Below, one piece after another: positions 1-9,092 of a DNA stretch of 64,000 nucleotides. Numbering within the stretch: position 1 is the first letter of the stretch; the number at the start of each line of letters is the position of its first letter. The DNA is taken from the NCBI RefSeq assembly GCF_005502275.1, contig NZ_SWLZ01000003.1:62001-126000 (forward strand), read 5' to 3'. Source of the DNA: Robertmurraya siralis (GTDB lineage Bacteria > Bacillota > Bacilli > Bacillales > Cytobacillaceae). The position numbers and the translations under genes were made by a program. The notes beneath the pieces are model-generated. The model worked only from the letters and a program-made list of their open reading frames with translations. It was not told where the DNA came from and ran no database searches.

Positions 1-30
1 AAAAAGACCCACTCTCTTCGAAGTGGGTCA
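1..30 (-). terminator. Rho-independent terminator of metNIQ
   Basis: An 8-bp perfect stem (gacccact/agtgggtc, positions 6-29) read on the minus strand is followed by a run of five T. It lies 11 bases past the metQ stop codon and closes the methionine transporter operon. Confidence 0.85.
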
Positions 31-40
31 AACAATTACA

Positions 41-871
41 TTATTCATTCATCCACTCTGGTTTACCAAAACCTTGGAACTCTTCATCGATCACCTTTTC
101 AAACGCATCAGATTGAACAATTTCGACAATGTCTTTTGCAAGCTGATCATCCTTATTCTCAGTTTTCACAGCAACTACATTGCGATATGAATCAAGCATA
201 TTCTCTAATGCTAAAGCACTTAATAAATCCATACCTGCAGCAAGAGCAAAATTTCCTGGAACTGCGGCAAGGTCAGCACTCTCCACCGAGCGCGGAAGTT
301 GTCCAGCTTCAATTGGTTCGAATTTTAGATTTTTCTTGTTTTCAATTATATCTTTTTCAGAAACTGTTAACGGGTCCGCTTTTTCATCAAGAATAATTAA
401 TCCTTCCTCTTGAAGTGTATTAAATGCGCGTGCTGCATTGGTTGGATCATTGGGAATCGTAATCGTTGCACCGTCAGAAATTTCTTCAATCGTTGTAAAT
501 TCATTAGAGTATATTCCCATAGGTGCAGTTGGAACTGTGATTAATGCTGTTAAATCCATATTATTTTCTTTCGCAAAATTTTCTAAATAGATCGTATGTT
601 GGAACAGATTTGCCTGAATATCACCATTATCCAATGCATTGTTTGGTTGAATATAGTCGCTGAACTCAATCACCTTAACTTTGTATCCTTTTTCCTCAAG
701 ACCCGGGATAATTGCCTTCTTTAGCATATCACTGTATGGACCTGCTGTTGCCCCAATTTGAATTTCCTTTGTTTCTTCACCTTCTCCAGCAGAATTTGAA
801 TCATTGTTCCCGCATGCTGCTAGAAAACCTAATACAAACAAGGCAAACGTTAATTTTAACCATTTTTTCAT
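41..871 (-). CDS. metQ: Methionine ABC transporter substrate-binding lipoprotein MetQ
   Basis: This is the extracytoplasmic binding component of the MetNIQ importer for D- and L-methionine. The 276-residue protein begins with a lipoprotein signal (lipobox LAAC, cysteine about residue 20), then a short acidic linker and the NlpA/YaeC-type fold opening with EIQIGATAGPYSDM. The length matches the family. It is the last gene of metN-metI-metQ, 51 bases after metI, and is followed directly by a terminator. It should be induced by methionine/SAM shortage through the upstream SAM riboswitch. Family assignment is firm; substrate is inferred from the riboswitch and operon. Confidence 0.95.
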   Translation of the reverse strand: MKKWLKLTFALFVLGFLAACGNNDSNSAGEGEETKEIQIGATAGPYSDMLKKAIIPGLEEKGYKVKVIEFSDYIQPNNALDNGDIQANLFQHTIYLENFAKENNMDLTALITVPTAPMGIYSNEFTTIEEISDGATITIPNDPTNAARAFNTLQEEGLIILDEKADPLTVSEKDIIENKKNLKFEPIEAGQLPRSVESADLAAVPGNFALAAGMDLLSALALENMLDSYRNVVAVKTENKDDQLAKDIVEIVQSDAFEKVIDEEFQGFGKPEWMNE

Positions 872-922
872 TTTTTCTTCCCACTTTCTCTCTCATAGAT
901 TTCTTTTATATCGTTATATATG

Positions 923-1594
923 CTATCTCTTATCAACAACTTTTGCGATAAAATCACCAAGGATTTGAATCACCTGAACTAAGATGACGAGAATAAGGAC
1001 TGTCGCAATCATGATCGTATTATCATAACGATAATAGCCGAATCGAATGGCCAAATCCCCGATTCCCCCACCACCAACAGTTCCAGCCATCGCTGAAAAA
1101 CCAATTAAACTAATAAGTGTTAACGTAATTCCAGAGATAATCCCTGACTTTGCTTCTAAAAGTAGAACATCTTTAATAATCATCCACGGTGTCGCTCCAG
1201 CCGCAATAGCCGCTTCAATAACACCTTTATCAATTTCTCTTAACGCCGTTTCTACTATGCGTGCAAAAAAAGGAATGGCTGCAACCGAAAGGGAGACGCT
1301 TGCCGCTGCCGGACCAATTTGAGTACCAACAATAGCTTTAGTGAGTGGAATCAGCGCTACTAATAAAATGATAAAAGGGATCGAACGAACTAAATTTACG
1401 ATAAATCCTAACATACTTTGAACAGCTTGATTTTCCCAAAACAGCCCTTTATCTGTAATATACAAAAGGATGCCAATTGGAAGTCCAACAATGACAGCAA
1501 CGGCAAGAGAAATCGATATCATGTAAATCGTTTGGAGAAAGGCTGTATTAATATCTGGTAAAAGTTCGACGAAATGTCCGAAATCAAACCCCAT
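923..1594 (-). CDS. metI: Methionine ABC transporter permease MetI
   Basis: This is the membrane channel subunit of the MetNIQ importer. Hydrophobic segments and the EAA-type cytoplasmic loop (EAAIAAGATPWMI) that docks the ATPase are visible. An upstream in-frame TTG at 1630 would add twelve residues with no family counterpart. I chose the ATG at 1594 because it gives the usual N-terminus (MGFDFGHFVELLP), follows a GGTGGAGGTG ribosome site, and overlaps the metN stop by 11 bases, a typical translational coupling. The length, about 223 residues, is normal. Confidence 0.93.
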   Translation of the reverse strand: MGFDFGHFVELLPDINTAFLQTIYMISISLAVAVIVGLPIGILLYITDKGLFWENQAVQSMLGFIVNLVRSIPFIILLVALIPLTKAIVGTQIGPAAASVSLSVAAIPFFARIVETALREIDKGVIEAAIAAGATPWMIIKDVLLLEAKSGIISGITLTLISLIGFSAMAGTVGGGGIGDLAIRFGYYRYDNTIMIATVLILVILVQVIQILGDFIAKVVDKR

Positions 1595-2597
1595 CTCGCA
1601 ACACCTCCACCTGTGCGTCACGCTCTTCAATATATTTTAGCGCTTGTTTAATTTCTTCCTTTGCGCCCTTTAATTCCATTACAAAAATGCCAAGCGGTAA
1701 ATCTTGAATGTACTCAATAGAACCATGCAAAAAATTTCCCTTAACCTGATATTGTTGTAAGGTATCTGAAATAACACCTTCCCCTGCTACTTTTCCGCGG
1801 AACGTCACCTTTACGAGCGGGCCTTCACAGCTATTCGCAATCGTTTCAGGAATATCATAAGACACTACGCTCGCAATAAACTCCTTGGCAAGCTCTGTTT
1901 TCGGACTGGCAAAAATATTGTAAACAGCCCCTTCTTCCACGACTCTTCCTTCCTGCATAATTGCCATACGATTACAAATTTCTTTCACTACATTCATTTC
2001 ATGTGTGATTAAGACAATAGTGATCTTTAATTCTTGATTGATTTTCTTAAGCAAATTCAATATTGATTTTGTTGTGGTTGGGTCAAGAGCCGATGTCGCT
2101 TCATCGCAAAGCAATACTTTTGGATTGTTGGCTAATGCTCTTGCAATTGCTACTCTTTGCTTTTGTCCACCACTTAACTGTGAAGGATAAACATCCCGTT
2201 TATCGGAAAGCCCAACCATTTCAAGAAGCTTCTCCACTCTATCTATCCTTTCTTTGGCGGGCACCTTTGCTGCCTTTAAAGCAAAAGCAATATTTTCATA
2301 GACTGTTTTCTGACTAATTAAATAAAAATGTTGAAAGATCATTCCGATTTTTAAGCGAGCTAATCTTAAAGGTTCACCACGTAGCACAGTAAGGTCTACT
2401 CCATCAACTGTTAAATGTCCAGACGTTGGTCGCTCTAGTAAATTAATGCAGCGGAGCAATGAGCTCTTGCCAGCACCTGAATAGCCGACAATCCCATAGA
2501 TCTCACCTTTCTCAATGGATAGTGAGACATTATCAACACCATTAACTTCGCCCTTTTTTGTTTTATATATTTTTGAAAGATTTTGAATTTCTATCAT
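1584..2597 (-). CDS. metN: Methionine ABC transporter ATP-binding protein MetN
   Basis: This is the ATPase that powers methionine uptake through MetI. The order is ABC domain with Walker A GYSGAGKS (about residue 37), signature LSGGQKQ, Walker B VLLCDEATSALD and switch His in LITHEM, then a C-terminal NIL regulatory domain (last about 90 residues) that in this family binds methionine and gives trans-inhibition. The ATG at 2597 fits a GGGG ribosome site seven bases upstream better than the ATG at 2603. It is the first gene of the operon, downstream of the SAM riboswitch. Confidence 0.94.
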   Translation of the reverse strand: MIEIQNLSKIYKTKKGEVNGVDNVSLSIEKGEIYGIVGYSGAGKSSLLRCINLLERPTSGHLTVDGVDLTVLRGEPLRLARLKIGMIFQHFYLISQKTVYENIAFALKAAKVPAKERIDRVEKLLEMVGLSDKRDVYPSQLSGGQKQRVAIARALANNPKVLLCDEATSALDPTTTKSILNLLKKINQELKITIVLITHEMNVVKEICNRMAIMQEGRVVEEGAVYNIFASPKTELAKEFIASVVSYDIPETIANSCEGPLVKVTFRGKVAGEGVISDTLQQYQVKGNFLHGSIEYIQDLPLGIFVMELKGAKEEIKQALKYIEERDAQVEVLRDGV

Positions 2598-2847
2598 ACA
2601 CATACCCCATTCTTCACCTACTTAGTAAGAATCGCCTTCGGAGCAATTAAAATTGAAATTAGTACTGCTTAAAATCATCCTCTAGCAGCTTTTCATTATA
2701 TTAATCAACGGATAAACAATAACGGCCTATTCTCTTTCGCAAAAGGAAATATGAACCTGCGGTAGCAATTCTCGAACGGAACAACCTGAAGTTTGAAAGA
2801 ATATTTATTACAAGTAGGCAACATCACGGAATAGTCTACTAAACCAT
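2598..2847 (-). other. Long spacer between riboswitch terminator and metN
   Basis: About 250 bases separate the riboswitch terminator from metN. I found no ORF with a ribosome site and no second leader motif here; it appears to be plain 5' untranslated RNA. Confidence 0.4.
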
Positions 2848-2999
2848 TAAAAAATGCGCCTTTCTACTGAAAGACGCATCGAAATACTATATCTCGACTT
2901 ATCTTTCAGAATGTAAACATTCTGCAGGAATTGGCACCTTCCCAAAATAGGGGGTTGCCGGACGTCATAGGGCCATGTCCCTCGGTCACTCTGGATAAG
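2848..2999 (-). promoter_or_regulatory. SAM-I (S-box) riboswitch with terminator
   Basis: On the minus strand the leader opens with the S-box core: P1 strand CTTATC (from 2999), then CAGAGTGACCGAGGGA and GGCAACC, and P1 closes with GATAAG (2898-2903). It is followed by a G+C-rich hairpin with a T-run (2853-2880), the expression platform. S-boxes bind S-adenosylmethionine and terminate transcription, so metNIQ should be off when SAM is plentiful. The adjacent divergent mtnU and mtnE genes show no such leader. Confidence 0.95.
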
Positions 3000-3029
3000 T
3001 TTGAAAATTTTAATTAGAATGTAATTTAG

Positions 3030-3058
3030 ATAATACTAGTGGACAAATTTTCTGTCAA
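3030..3058 (-). promoter_or_regulatory. Sigma-A promoter of metNIQ
   Basis: TTGACA (3053-3058) and TATTAT (3030-3035) on the minus strand are separated by exactly 17 bases and lie just upstream of the SAM riboswitch, so transcription would start within about ten bases of the aptamer leader. Confidence 0.8.
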
Positions 3059-3106
3059 TAGTAAATTTACTATCCTTTTTTATGTAATGCGCTTACATCG
3101 TGGATA

Positions 3107-3916
3107 TCAATCCGTTTCATGAAAAAAACTTTTTTTAAGAGAATACAATTCCTCACGTCTATCTGCAAATACGGGAATCCTTTGCCTCACATCTTCCACT
3201 TCCTTCATATCAATTTCCGCGTAAAAAATACCTTCTTCCTCTTCGTTCGTGACGAGGAGCTCCCCCCATGGGGCTATGATCATTGAATGTCCATTAAATT
3301 CATTGTCGGGATCAGTTCCGACACGATTAACGGCGACAATATAGCATTGATTTTCGATTGCTCTTGCCTGTAGTAATAATTGCCAATGATCAATTCTCTT
3401 TTTCGGCCATTCTGCAGGAACAAAGACTACTTTTGCACCTAGTAATATATGGGTACGAATCCATTCAGGAAATCTCAAATCATAGCAGATGATTCCAGCG
3501 CATTCGACGTCGTCAAGCTGAAATCGGTTCAGCTTTTGTCCGGGCTCCATATAAAGGTGTTCGTCCATCAGCCTGAACAAATGAGCTTTATCATATTCAG
3601 AAACAACGCTTCCTCCTTTATCTATCACATACATCGTATTATAGAATCGCTCACTTCGCTTTGTTGCAACAGATCCCCCAACAATATTTACTCGATGTTG
3701 ATAAGCAAGACTTTGTAAAAACTGTTTCGTCTTCTCTCCATTCTCATCTGCTATTCTATTAAGCTCAGTTAAAGCATAGCCTGTGCTCCACATCTCAGGT
3801 AACACAATCGTATCACTTCCGTTATTTGCTGCCTCTTCTATATAGCGTTTAACAGCAGCAAAGTTTTTTATCGGTTCACCAAATTCGATATTCATTTGCA
3901 CACATGCAATTTTCAT
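3107..3916 (-). CDS. mtnU: Carbon-nitrogen hydrolase, MtnU-like
   Basis: This is a nitrilase-superfamily amidase of 269 residues. The catalytic triad is visible: Glu41 (LPEMW), Lys110 (EYDKAH) and Cys144 (IICYDLRFPEW). B. subtilis MtnU (YkrU) is encoded beside the aminotransferase mtnE and is thought to act as an omega-amidase on the 2-keto acid amide made when glutamine donates the amino group to ketomethiobutyrate. Here it is divergent from an mtnE-like gene across 80 bases, which supports that role. General omega-amidase or other amidase activity is the alternative. Confidence 0.8.
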   Translation of the reverse strand: MKIACVQMNIEFGEPIKNFAAVKRYIEEAANNGSDTIVLPEMWSTGYALTELNRIADENGEKTKQFLQSLAYQHRVNIVGGSVATKRSERFYNTMYVIDKGGSVVSEYDKAHLFRLMDEHLYMEPGQKLNRFQLDDVECAGIICYDLRFPEWIRTHILLGAKVVFVPAEWPKKRIDHWQLLLQARAIENQCYIVAVNRVGTDPDNEFNGHSMIIAPWGELLVTNEEEEGIFYAEIDMKEVEDVRQRIPVFADRREELYSLKKSFFHETD

Positions 3917-3997
3917 ATTTGCCTCCCTCTAGACATTTTTATTTAAAGATTATAGAATTTGATATAAAATCGCAAATACTTTTTAAAGGTGGAACAT

Positions 3998-5164
3998 ATG
4001 GAATATTCCGAAAGATTAAAAAAACTACCCGTTCAATTTTTTGCTAATCTTGTTGAGAAAGTCAATAAAGCATTAGCAGAAGGCAGAGATATCATCAATT
4101 TAGGCCAAGGCAATCCCGATCAGCCGACCCCAAGTCATATTGTGAAAGCACTTCAGCATGCAGCGGAGGATCCGAATATGCACAAATACTCACCCTTTCG
4201 CGGACTACAGGAATTAAGAGAAGCTGCTGCCCACTTCTACCAAACCCAATATGGAATTGAAATCGATCCTAATCGAGAGGTGGCCATTCTTTTTGGTACT
4301 AAAACTGGTCTTGTCGAATTGCCTCTCTGTTTGTTAAATGAAGGTGAGCTCATGCTTCTTCCTGACCCCGGCTACCCTGATTATCTTTCAGGTGCTGTGC
4401 TTGCTAATGCAGATTATCGTTTATTCCCACTTAAAGCAGAAAATCAATTTTTACCTGATTTTAAATCGATTGCCAAAGAACAGGTCGAGGCAGCAAAGCT
4501 GATGTATTTAAATTATCCCAATAATCCAACTGGAGCTACAGCCGATCTGGCGTTTTTTGAAGAGACCGTTCGTTTTGCCAAAGAAAATCAAATAACCATT
4601 CTTCATGATTTTGCCTATGGGGCAATTGGCTTTGATGGCAAAAAACCAGTAAGCTTTCTTCAGGCAGAAGGAGCAAAGGATATTGGAATTGAAATGTACA
4701 CATTATCGAAAACATATAATATGGCTGGATGGCGTGTGGGCTTTGCAGTCGGCAACGCAAAAATTATAGAAGCATTAAACCTCATTCAGGATCATCTTTA
4801 TGTAAGCTTATTTCCAGCAATCCAGAAGGCTGCTGTTTCAGCATTAACAGAGGAACAAACTTGTGTAGTCGAGCTAGTTGCCCGCTATGAGAAACGACGG
4901 AACGCATTGATTGCAGCATGTCAGGAAATCGGCTGGAAAGTAGAGGCACCCGCTGGTTCTTTTTTTGCTTGGTTACCAGTTCCGACAGGCTATACAAGCG
5001 AACAATTTGCTGAGCTTCTGCTTGAAAAAGCAGACGTTGTAGTGGCACCAGGTAATGGCTTTGGCAAATTCGGTGAAGGCTATGTACGTGTAGGACTCCT
5101 TGTTGACGAAGACCTGCTCGTAAAGGCAGTAAAGCGAATTGGCAAGCTCGAAATCTTTCAATAA
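3998..5164 (+). CDS. mtnE: Pyridoxal-phosphate aminotransferase, MtnE-like (methionine salvage)
   Basis: This is a class I/II fold-type I aminotransferase expected to turn 2-keto-4-methylthiobutyrate into methionine, the last step of methionine salvage. Visible marks are the NLGQGNPDQPTP N-terminal motif, the LNYPNNPTGA substrate-loop Asn, DFAYG, and the PLP lysine in LSKTYNMAGWRVG. I chose the ATG at 3998, with AAAGGTGGA just upstream, over an earlier in-frame GTG at 3989. It is divergent from mtnU and next to the methionine transporter, forming a small methionine locus. Family is certain; substrate is inferred from context. Confidence 0.82.
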   Translation: MEYSERLKKLPVQFFANLVEKVNKALAEGRDIINLGQGNPDQPTPSHIVKALQHAAEDPNMHKYSPFRGLQELREAAAHFYQTQYGIEIDPNREVAILFGTKTGLVELPLCLLNEGELMLLPDPGYPDYLSGAVLANADYRLFPLKAENQFLPDFKSIAKEQVEAAKLMYLNYPNNPTGATADLAFFEETVRFAKENQITILHDFAYGAIGFDGKKPVSFLQAEGAKDIGIEMYTLSKTYNMAGWRVGFAVGNAKIIEALNLIQDHLYVSLFPAIQKAAVSALTEEQTCVVELVARYEKRRNALIAACQEIGWKVEAPAGSFFAWLPVPTGYTSEQFAELLLEKADVVVAPGNGFGKFGEGYVRVGLLVDEDLLVKAVKRIGKLEIFQ

Positions 5165-5171
5165 TTGTTGA

Positions 5172-5199
5172 AAAGCTCAGAGCGAGTCTGAGCTTTTTT
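5172..5199 (+). terminator. Terminator after mtnE
   Basis: The perfect stem AAGCTCAG/CTGAGCTT with a seven-base loop runs into six T, 8 bases after the mtnE stop. Confidence 0.85.
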
Positions 5200-5468
5200 G
5201 CTGTTTTCCATTTATTCAAGCTAAAAAAATGTCTGGTTACTAACAATAAATCCAACAATCGTTTTTTCTGCTTCCAAATCAGACTAGCAATTCAAATTAT
5301 CCCCGACCAGTTTTTTTTAGAAATGATCCTTTATTCCATCCTTAGCCATTTCCTTTCGTTCAGGCATGGGAGAGGCTACGCTATTCTGAAAAAAAGCAAA
5401 GAGTTCATAACCATTTAGCGGATTAACACATCTCTTTCTACATTAGAAACTCATAAAAAGAGTGACTT
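5200..5468. other. Intergenic region without recognised feature
   Basis: This A+T-rich stretch lies between the convergent mtnE and the MFS gene. I see no ORF with a ribosome site, no strong hairpin and no leader motif. Confidence 0.4.
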
Positions 5469-6746
5469 TTATTTTCCTATACCTTGATCTAGTGCCACTT
5501 CTTCTGGATTAGGTACTCGAAGGAGAATTAAAGCCCCGATAATAAACAATACTACAAGACTGAAAACTCCAAAGTTGGTATTTCCGGTAATTTGAGCGGT
5601 TATTCCCAAGAGAACAGGCCCAGCTACTGCAGCAAATTTGCCAAAAATGCTGTAGAATCCAAAAAATTCATTAGATGATTCCTTCGGTACCAGTTTTGCA
5701 AAATATGACCTGCTTAATGATTGAATTCCTCCTTGTGCTGTTCCAACAAGCATTGCTAAAACCCAAAAATCTAACGCGGAATCTAAGAAGAAAGCATAGC
5801 AGCAGATAAAAATATAAATGAAGATGCCAACCATAATCATTTTTTTATCCCCGTATTTTGTGCCAAACTTCCCAAAAATAACCGAAAAAGGAGCTGCCAC
5901 GATTTGAGTGACGAATAGAACAATGAGAAGTGTAGAAGAACTAATTCCTAAATCAGAACCATAAGCAGTCGACATTTTAATTACGGTATGAACTCCATCA
6001 ATATAGAAAAAATAAGCTAATAAAAATAGAAATAATGGCCGATACACTTTAATATTTTTAAACGTCTGTAATAGCTTTTTAAAACTTGTCCTAACTGGAT
6101 TGGAAACCCTCTCCACATAATAATTCTGTTCCACATTCTTTAGCATGGGAATCGTAAAAATCCCCCACCATAATGCCGTAATCACAAAAGCTATCTGACT
6201 GGCTACCGTGACCGATAATGGGATGATGCTTTCTTGGGCAAGTATAATAATAGCAATAGAAATAATAAATGGAATTGTACTTCCTATATAGCCAATAGCA
6301 TAGCCATGGGCAGAAACCTTATTCATTCTATCTTCCGTTGTTACATCGACGAGAAAGGCATCATAAAAGATATTGGCACCAGCAAATCCTACCGATGTAA
6401 GCACAAAGAAAATTAATAAAATAAACCATTGATTTGAAGGAACTACAGCTAACAACAAGGTAAAAATAACCCCGAGTGTAGTAAAGAAGACAAAGAAGCG
6501 TTTCTTAAATCCTTTAAAATCTGCAATTGTTCCCAAAATAGGAGCCAAAATCGAAACAATTAATGTAGCAATCGAGTTTGCATAACCCCAATAAGCGGTT
6601 GAAGTTGTGGCCGAAATTCCTGCTTCAGTCGCAACAGACTTAAAGTATAAAGGCATAATGGCTGTCACAATCACGAGTGTATAGGCCGAATTTGCCCAAT
6701 CGTAAAGGGCCCAACTTCTTTCAGGAATGCTGTATTTTTTTTCCAC
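5469..6746 (-). CDS. MFS transporter, YxiO/Atg22-like
   Basis: This is a 425-residue, about twelve-span major facilitator protein. The N-terminus ERSWALYDWANSAY is characteristic of the Atg22/UMF1-like branch that includes B. subtilis YxiO. A basic loop GTIADFKGFKKR follows span 2. Substrate is unknown; distant fungal relatives export amino acids from vacuoles. It stands alone, with convergent or divergent neighbours, so the context gives no clue to what it moves. Confidence 0.8.
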   Translation of the reverse strand: MEKKYSIPERSWALYDWANSAYTLVIVTAIMPLYFKSVATEAGISATTSTAYWGYANSIATLIVSILAPILGTIADFKGFKKRFFVFFTTLGVIFTLLLAVVPSNQWFILLIFFVLTSVGFAGANIFYDAFLVDVTTEDRMNKVSAHGYAIGYIGSTIPFIISIAIIILAQESIIPLSVTVASQIAFVITALWWGIFTIPMLKNVEQNYYVERVSNPVRTSFKKLLQTFKNIKVYRPLFLFLLAYFFYIDGVHTVIKMSTAYGSDLGISSSTLLIVLFVTQIVAAPFSVIFGKFGTKYGDKKMIMVGIFIYIFICCYAFFLDSALDFWVLAMLVGTAQGGIQSLSRSYFAKLVPKESSNEFFGFYSIFGKFAAVAGPVLLGITAQITGNTNFGVFSLVVLFIIGALILLRVPNPEEVALDQGIGK

Positions 6747-7088
6747 TTTAATCCCCCTTTTGATAGCTCTTTAATCATTTGTTCATCTCTGCCCTTTAAT
6801 TTACTTTTGTTCCAATTCCAATTAGAAAGATGGTCCCCAAACTGCAATAAAGTGTCAGTCTTTAATGCCACAAATAATTCATTTCCCTTGTATTTCCCGA
6901 TTAAAGAAATGGATTAACCATATTCCCATTGTACTACTATTATTTATGATTAAGATAGCTACTATTGTAAATTTATTTCAAATTTTCTATTCACTTCTAA
7001 CACCGGAATTTCAGCAGTCTGCATTTTTCAAGAAACATCACTAAAAATTTGAATAGGATAGGTGTATGAATACTCCGGGGGTGAGAGG
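6747..7088. other. Divergent intergenic region, MFS gene / cwlJ
   Basis: This A+T-rich spacer must hold the promoters of both genes. I could not place a convincing sigma-A or sigma-E box for either, and no riboswitch motif was seen. Confidence 0.35.
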
Positions 7089-7517
7089 ATGGCAGTTGTA
7101 AAAGCAACAAATGCAGATATTGATTTGTTAGCAAGACTGCTTAGAGCAGAAGCTGAGGGTGAAGGTCTTGATGGAATGCTAATGGTTGGAAATGTGGGGA
7201 TTAATCGCATAAGAGGAAATTGTTCAGATTTTGAAGGAATCCGAACCATTTCTGAAATGATCTATCAACCACATGCTTTTGAGGCAACACAAAAAGGATA
7301 TTTTTACCAACCCGCAAGAGAGGTCGAGAGAAAATTAGCCCGGCGAGCCATTGCCGGAGAGCGCGTGTGGCCATCGAAATTTAGTTTATGGTACTTTAGA
7401 CCTCCGGGTGACTGTCCACCTCAATGGTATAATCAGCCGCTTGCTGGCAGATTCAAGCTCCACTGTTTCTATGAGCCAACAGCAGAAGAATGTGAAAATA
7501 TTTATAACACATTTTAA
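7089..7517 (+). CDS. cwlJ: Spore cortex-lytic hydrolase CwlJ
   Basis: This is a cell wall hydrolase of the SleB/CwlJ (Hydrolase_2) family that degrades muramic-lactam cortex during germination. The 142-residue protein has the usual CwlJ length. Visible marks are LLRAEAEGEG (catalytic Glu about residue 21), NVGINR, KFSLWYFRP and the C-terminal CFYEPTAEECENIYNTF. The ATG at 7089 follows a GGGGGTGAGAGG ribosome site; the upstream ATG at 7062 would add nine non-family residues. CwlJ normally needs GerQ, often its downstream neighbour; no gerQ lies here. Confidence 0.95.
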   Translation: MAVVKATNADIDLLARLLRAEAEGEGLDGMLMVGNVGINRIRGNCSDFEGIRTISEMIYQPHAFEATQKGYFYQPAREVERKLARRAIAGERVWPSKFSLWYFRPPGDCPPQWYNQPLAGRFKLHCFYEPTAEECENIYNTF

Positions 7518-7614
7518 AGAGGTACTGAAGACAAACATAATCCAAAATGATCATTACGTATAATTCTAGCAATATCGTTTCACAGAACAATCGATAGCAA
7601 AATGAACAATCGGC

Positions 7615-7648
7615 AAAAAAAGAGTCAGCATATATGAACTGACTCTTT
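7615..7648 (-). terminator. Bidirectional terminator between cwlJ and aminotransferase gene
   Basis: An 8-bp stem (agagtcag/ctgactct) has T-rich flanks on both strands, stronger on the minus strand (TTTTTT). It serves the aminotransferase gene and possibly the convergent cwlJ. Confidence 0.75.
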
Positions 7649-7653
7649 CTTCA

Positions 7654-8838
7654 TTAAACAGTTACTTGTCTTGTCAATACAGAAACTAAACGATCCATTC
7701 CAAGCTTAATGTTATCCGGTGTAGAATGACTGAAATTTAATCGGAAGGTGTTAAGCTTAGGCTCATTCACATAAAATGGAGTGCCAGGAACATATGCGAC
7801 GCCATTTTTAACCGCTTCTCCGAGGAGACTCGTAGCATCAAGCTTTTCATCGCCTTCAATCCACATGAACATACCGCCCTTTGGTTCCTTCCATTTAAAT
7901 AATCCCCGATCAAGCTTATTTAAAAAGTCTCTCATAATCGTCATCCGAATATAATATTCTTTTCGCAAAGTTTCAATATGACTTTGCAAGTCGAAATCTC
8001 TCATAATATAAAAAAGTGCTTGTTGATCAATGGAACTCGAATGCAGATCAGTCATTTGTTTAGCCTGTGACATCATCGCAATCACTTCGTCTGGACCAGT
8101 TACCCAACCAGTTCTTAGCCCTGGAACAACTGTTTTGGAAAATGTACTCGTATACAGTATATGACTTCCTTTTTCATCAAAAGAGGCGATAGGCTCAAAA
8201 GTATCATTGGTAAAATTTAATTCTCCATACGGATCATCTTCCAATGTTAAAACATGGTATTGATAACACAGCTCGACTAATTTTTGCCGTCTTTCAGTGC
8301 TCCAAATTTTCGCTTCCGGATTCGAAAAAGTCGGGACAATATAAACAAATTTCGGCTGATAAACGCGCATTTTTTCTTCTAAATCATGCGGATCCATTCC
8401 ATTTTCGTCTCCCTTTACGGCAATAACCTTTGCTCCATAGGAGCGGAAAACCTGCAATGCAGCTAAGTAGGTAGGATCTTCCGTCAGGACAACATCGCCT
8501 TCTGCGAGCATGATTCTTGAAAATAAATCTATTACCTGCTGGGAACCCGTTGTTAATAAAGTCTTCTCAACTGTTGACGTAATCCCTTTTTTCGTCATCA
8601 CAGTCTGTATAGCTTCCCTCAGTGGAGTAAATCCCTCTGTTAAACCGTATTGCAATGATGAGCGTCCAGATGCAAACACTTTTTCATATGCACTTTGCAC
8701 TGCTTCAATCGGGAAGAAATCATCAGAAGGCAGCCCTCCTGCAAAAGATATAACATTTCCTTGTTGTATGACACTTAAAATATCTCGCACAGCAGATGAT
8801 TTAAAGTGCTTTGTTTGCTCTGAGAATGAATAATCCAT
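7654..8838 (-). CDS. PLP-dependent aminotransferase, 2-aminoadipate/aromatic (ARO8-LysN) type
   Basis: This 394-residue fold-type I aminotransferase is of the branch related to LysN/ARO8 and the catalytic half of MocR regulators, but no DNA-binding domain is present. Visible marks: ISFAGGLPSDDFFP at the start, GSQQVIDLF, TFSNPEA, EDDPYGEL, and the PLP lysine in TSTFSKTVVPGLRTGW. These enzymes often accept several amino acids; the natural substrate cannot be read from the sequence and the neighbours give no pathway. It is monocistronic, ending at a bidirectional terminator. Confidence 0.85.
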   Translation of the reverse strand: MDYSFSEQTKHFKSSAVRDILSVIQQGNVISFAGGLPSDDFFPIEAVQSAYEKVFASGRSSLQYGLTEGFTPLREAIQTVMTKKGITSTVEKTLLTTGSQQVIDLFSRIMLAEGDVVLTEDPTYLAALQVFRSYGAKVIAVKGDENGMDPHDLEEKMRVYQPKFVYIVPTFSNPEAKIWSTERRQKLVELCYQYHVLTLEDDPYGELNFTNDTFEPIASFDEKGSHILYTSTFSKTVVPGLRTGWVTGPDEVIAMMSQAKQMTDLHSSSIDQQALFYIMRDFDLQSHIETLRKEYYIRMTIMRDFLNKLDRGLFKWKEPKGGMFMWIEGDEKLDATSLLGEAVKNGVAYVPGTPFYVNEPKLNTFRLNFSHSTPDNIKLGMDRLVSVLTRQVTV

Positions 8839-9053
8839 TTGGGTCCCTTCCTTTTTTTAAATATCGGCTAAAAATTCAACTCGATGAGTCGATTTCGTTT
8901 TTTTTTCAATAACGGGAAATCGCTACTCTTTTGATAATTATTTAAATTATCTGTATGTTGAAATATTTTCTCTTATCATATACCTACAGTTTCCTTGTTT
9001 CAAGAGTTTTTTTCCACACTTCGGCAAAATGACTGAAGAAATGATCATGGGCT

Positions 9054-9086
9054 CCAAAAAAAGAAGCACGGCATAACCGTGCTTCA
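9054..9086 (-). terminator. Terminator of marR-mmpL
   Basis: The perfect 9-bp stem gaagcacgg/ccgtgcttc with a five-base loop is followed on the minus strand by seven T, directly after the transporter stop codon. Confidence 0.88.
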
Positions 9087-9092
9087 AAATTA

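Noticed and set aside
4782-5258. 158-residue minus-strand ORF
   Set aside because: It lies almost entirely antisense to the well-supported mtnE coding sequence and crosses its terminator.
6671-6871. 66-residue minus-strand ORF at the start of the YxiO-like gene
   Set aside because: It is out of frame with and overlaps the MFS gene start; no ribosome site and no family resemblance.
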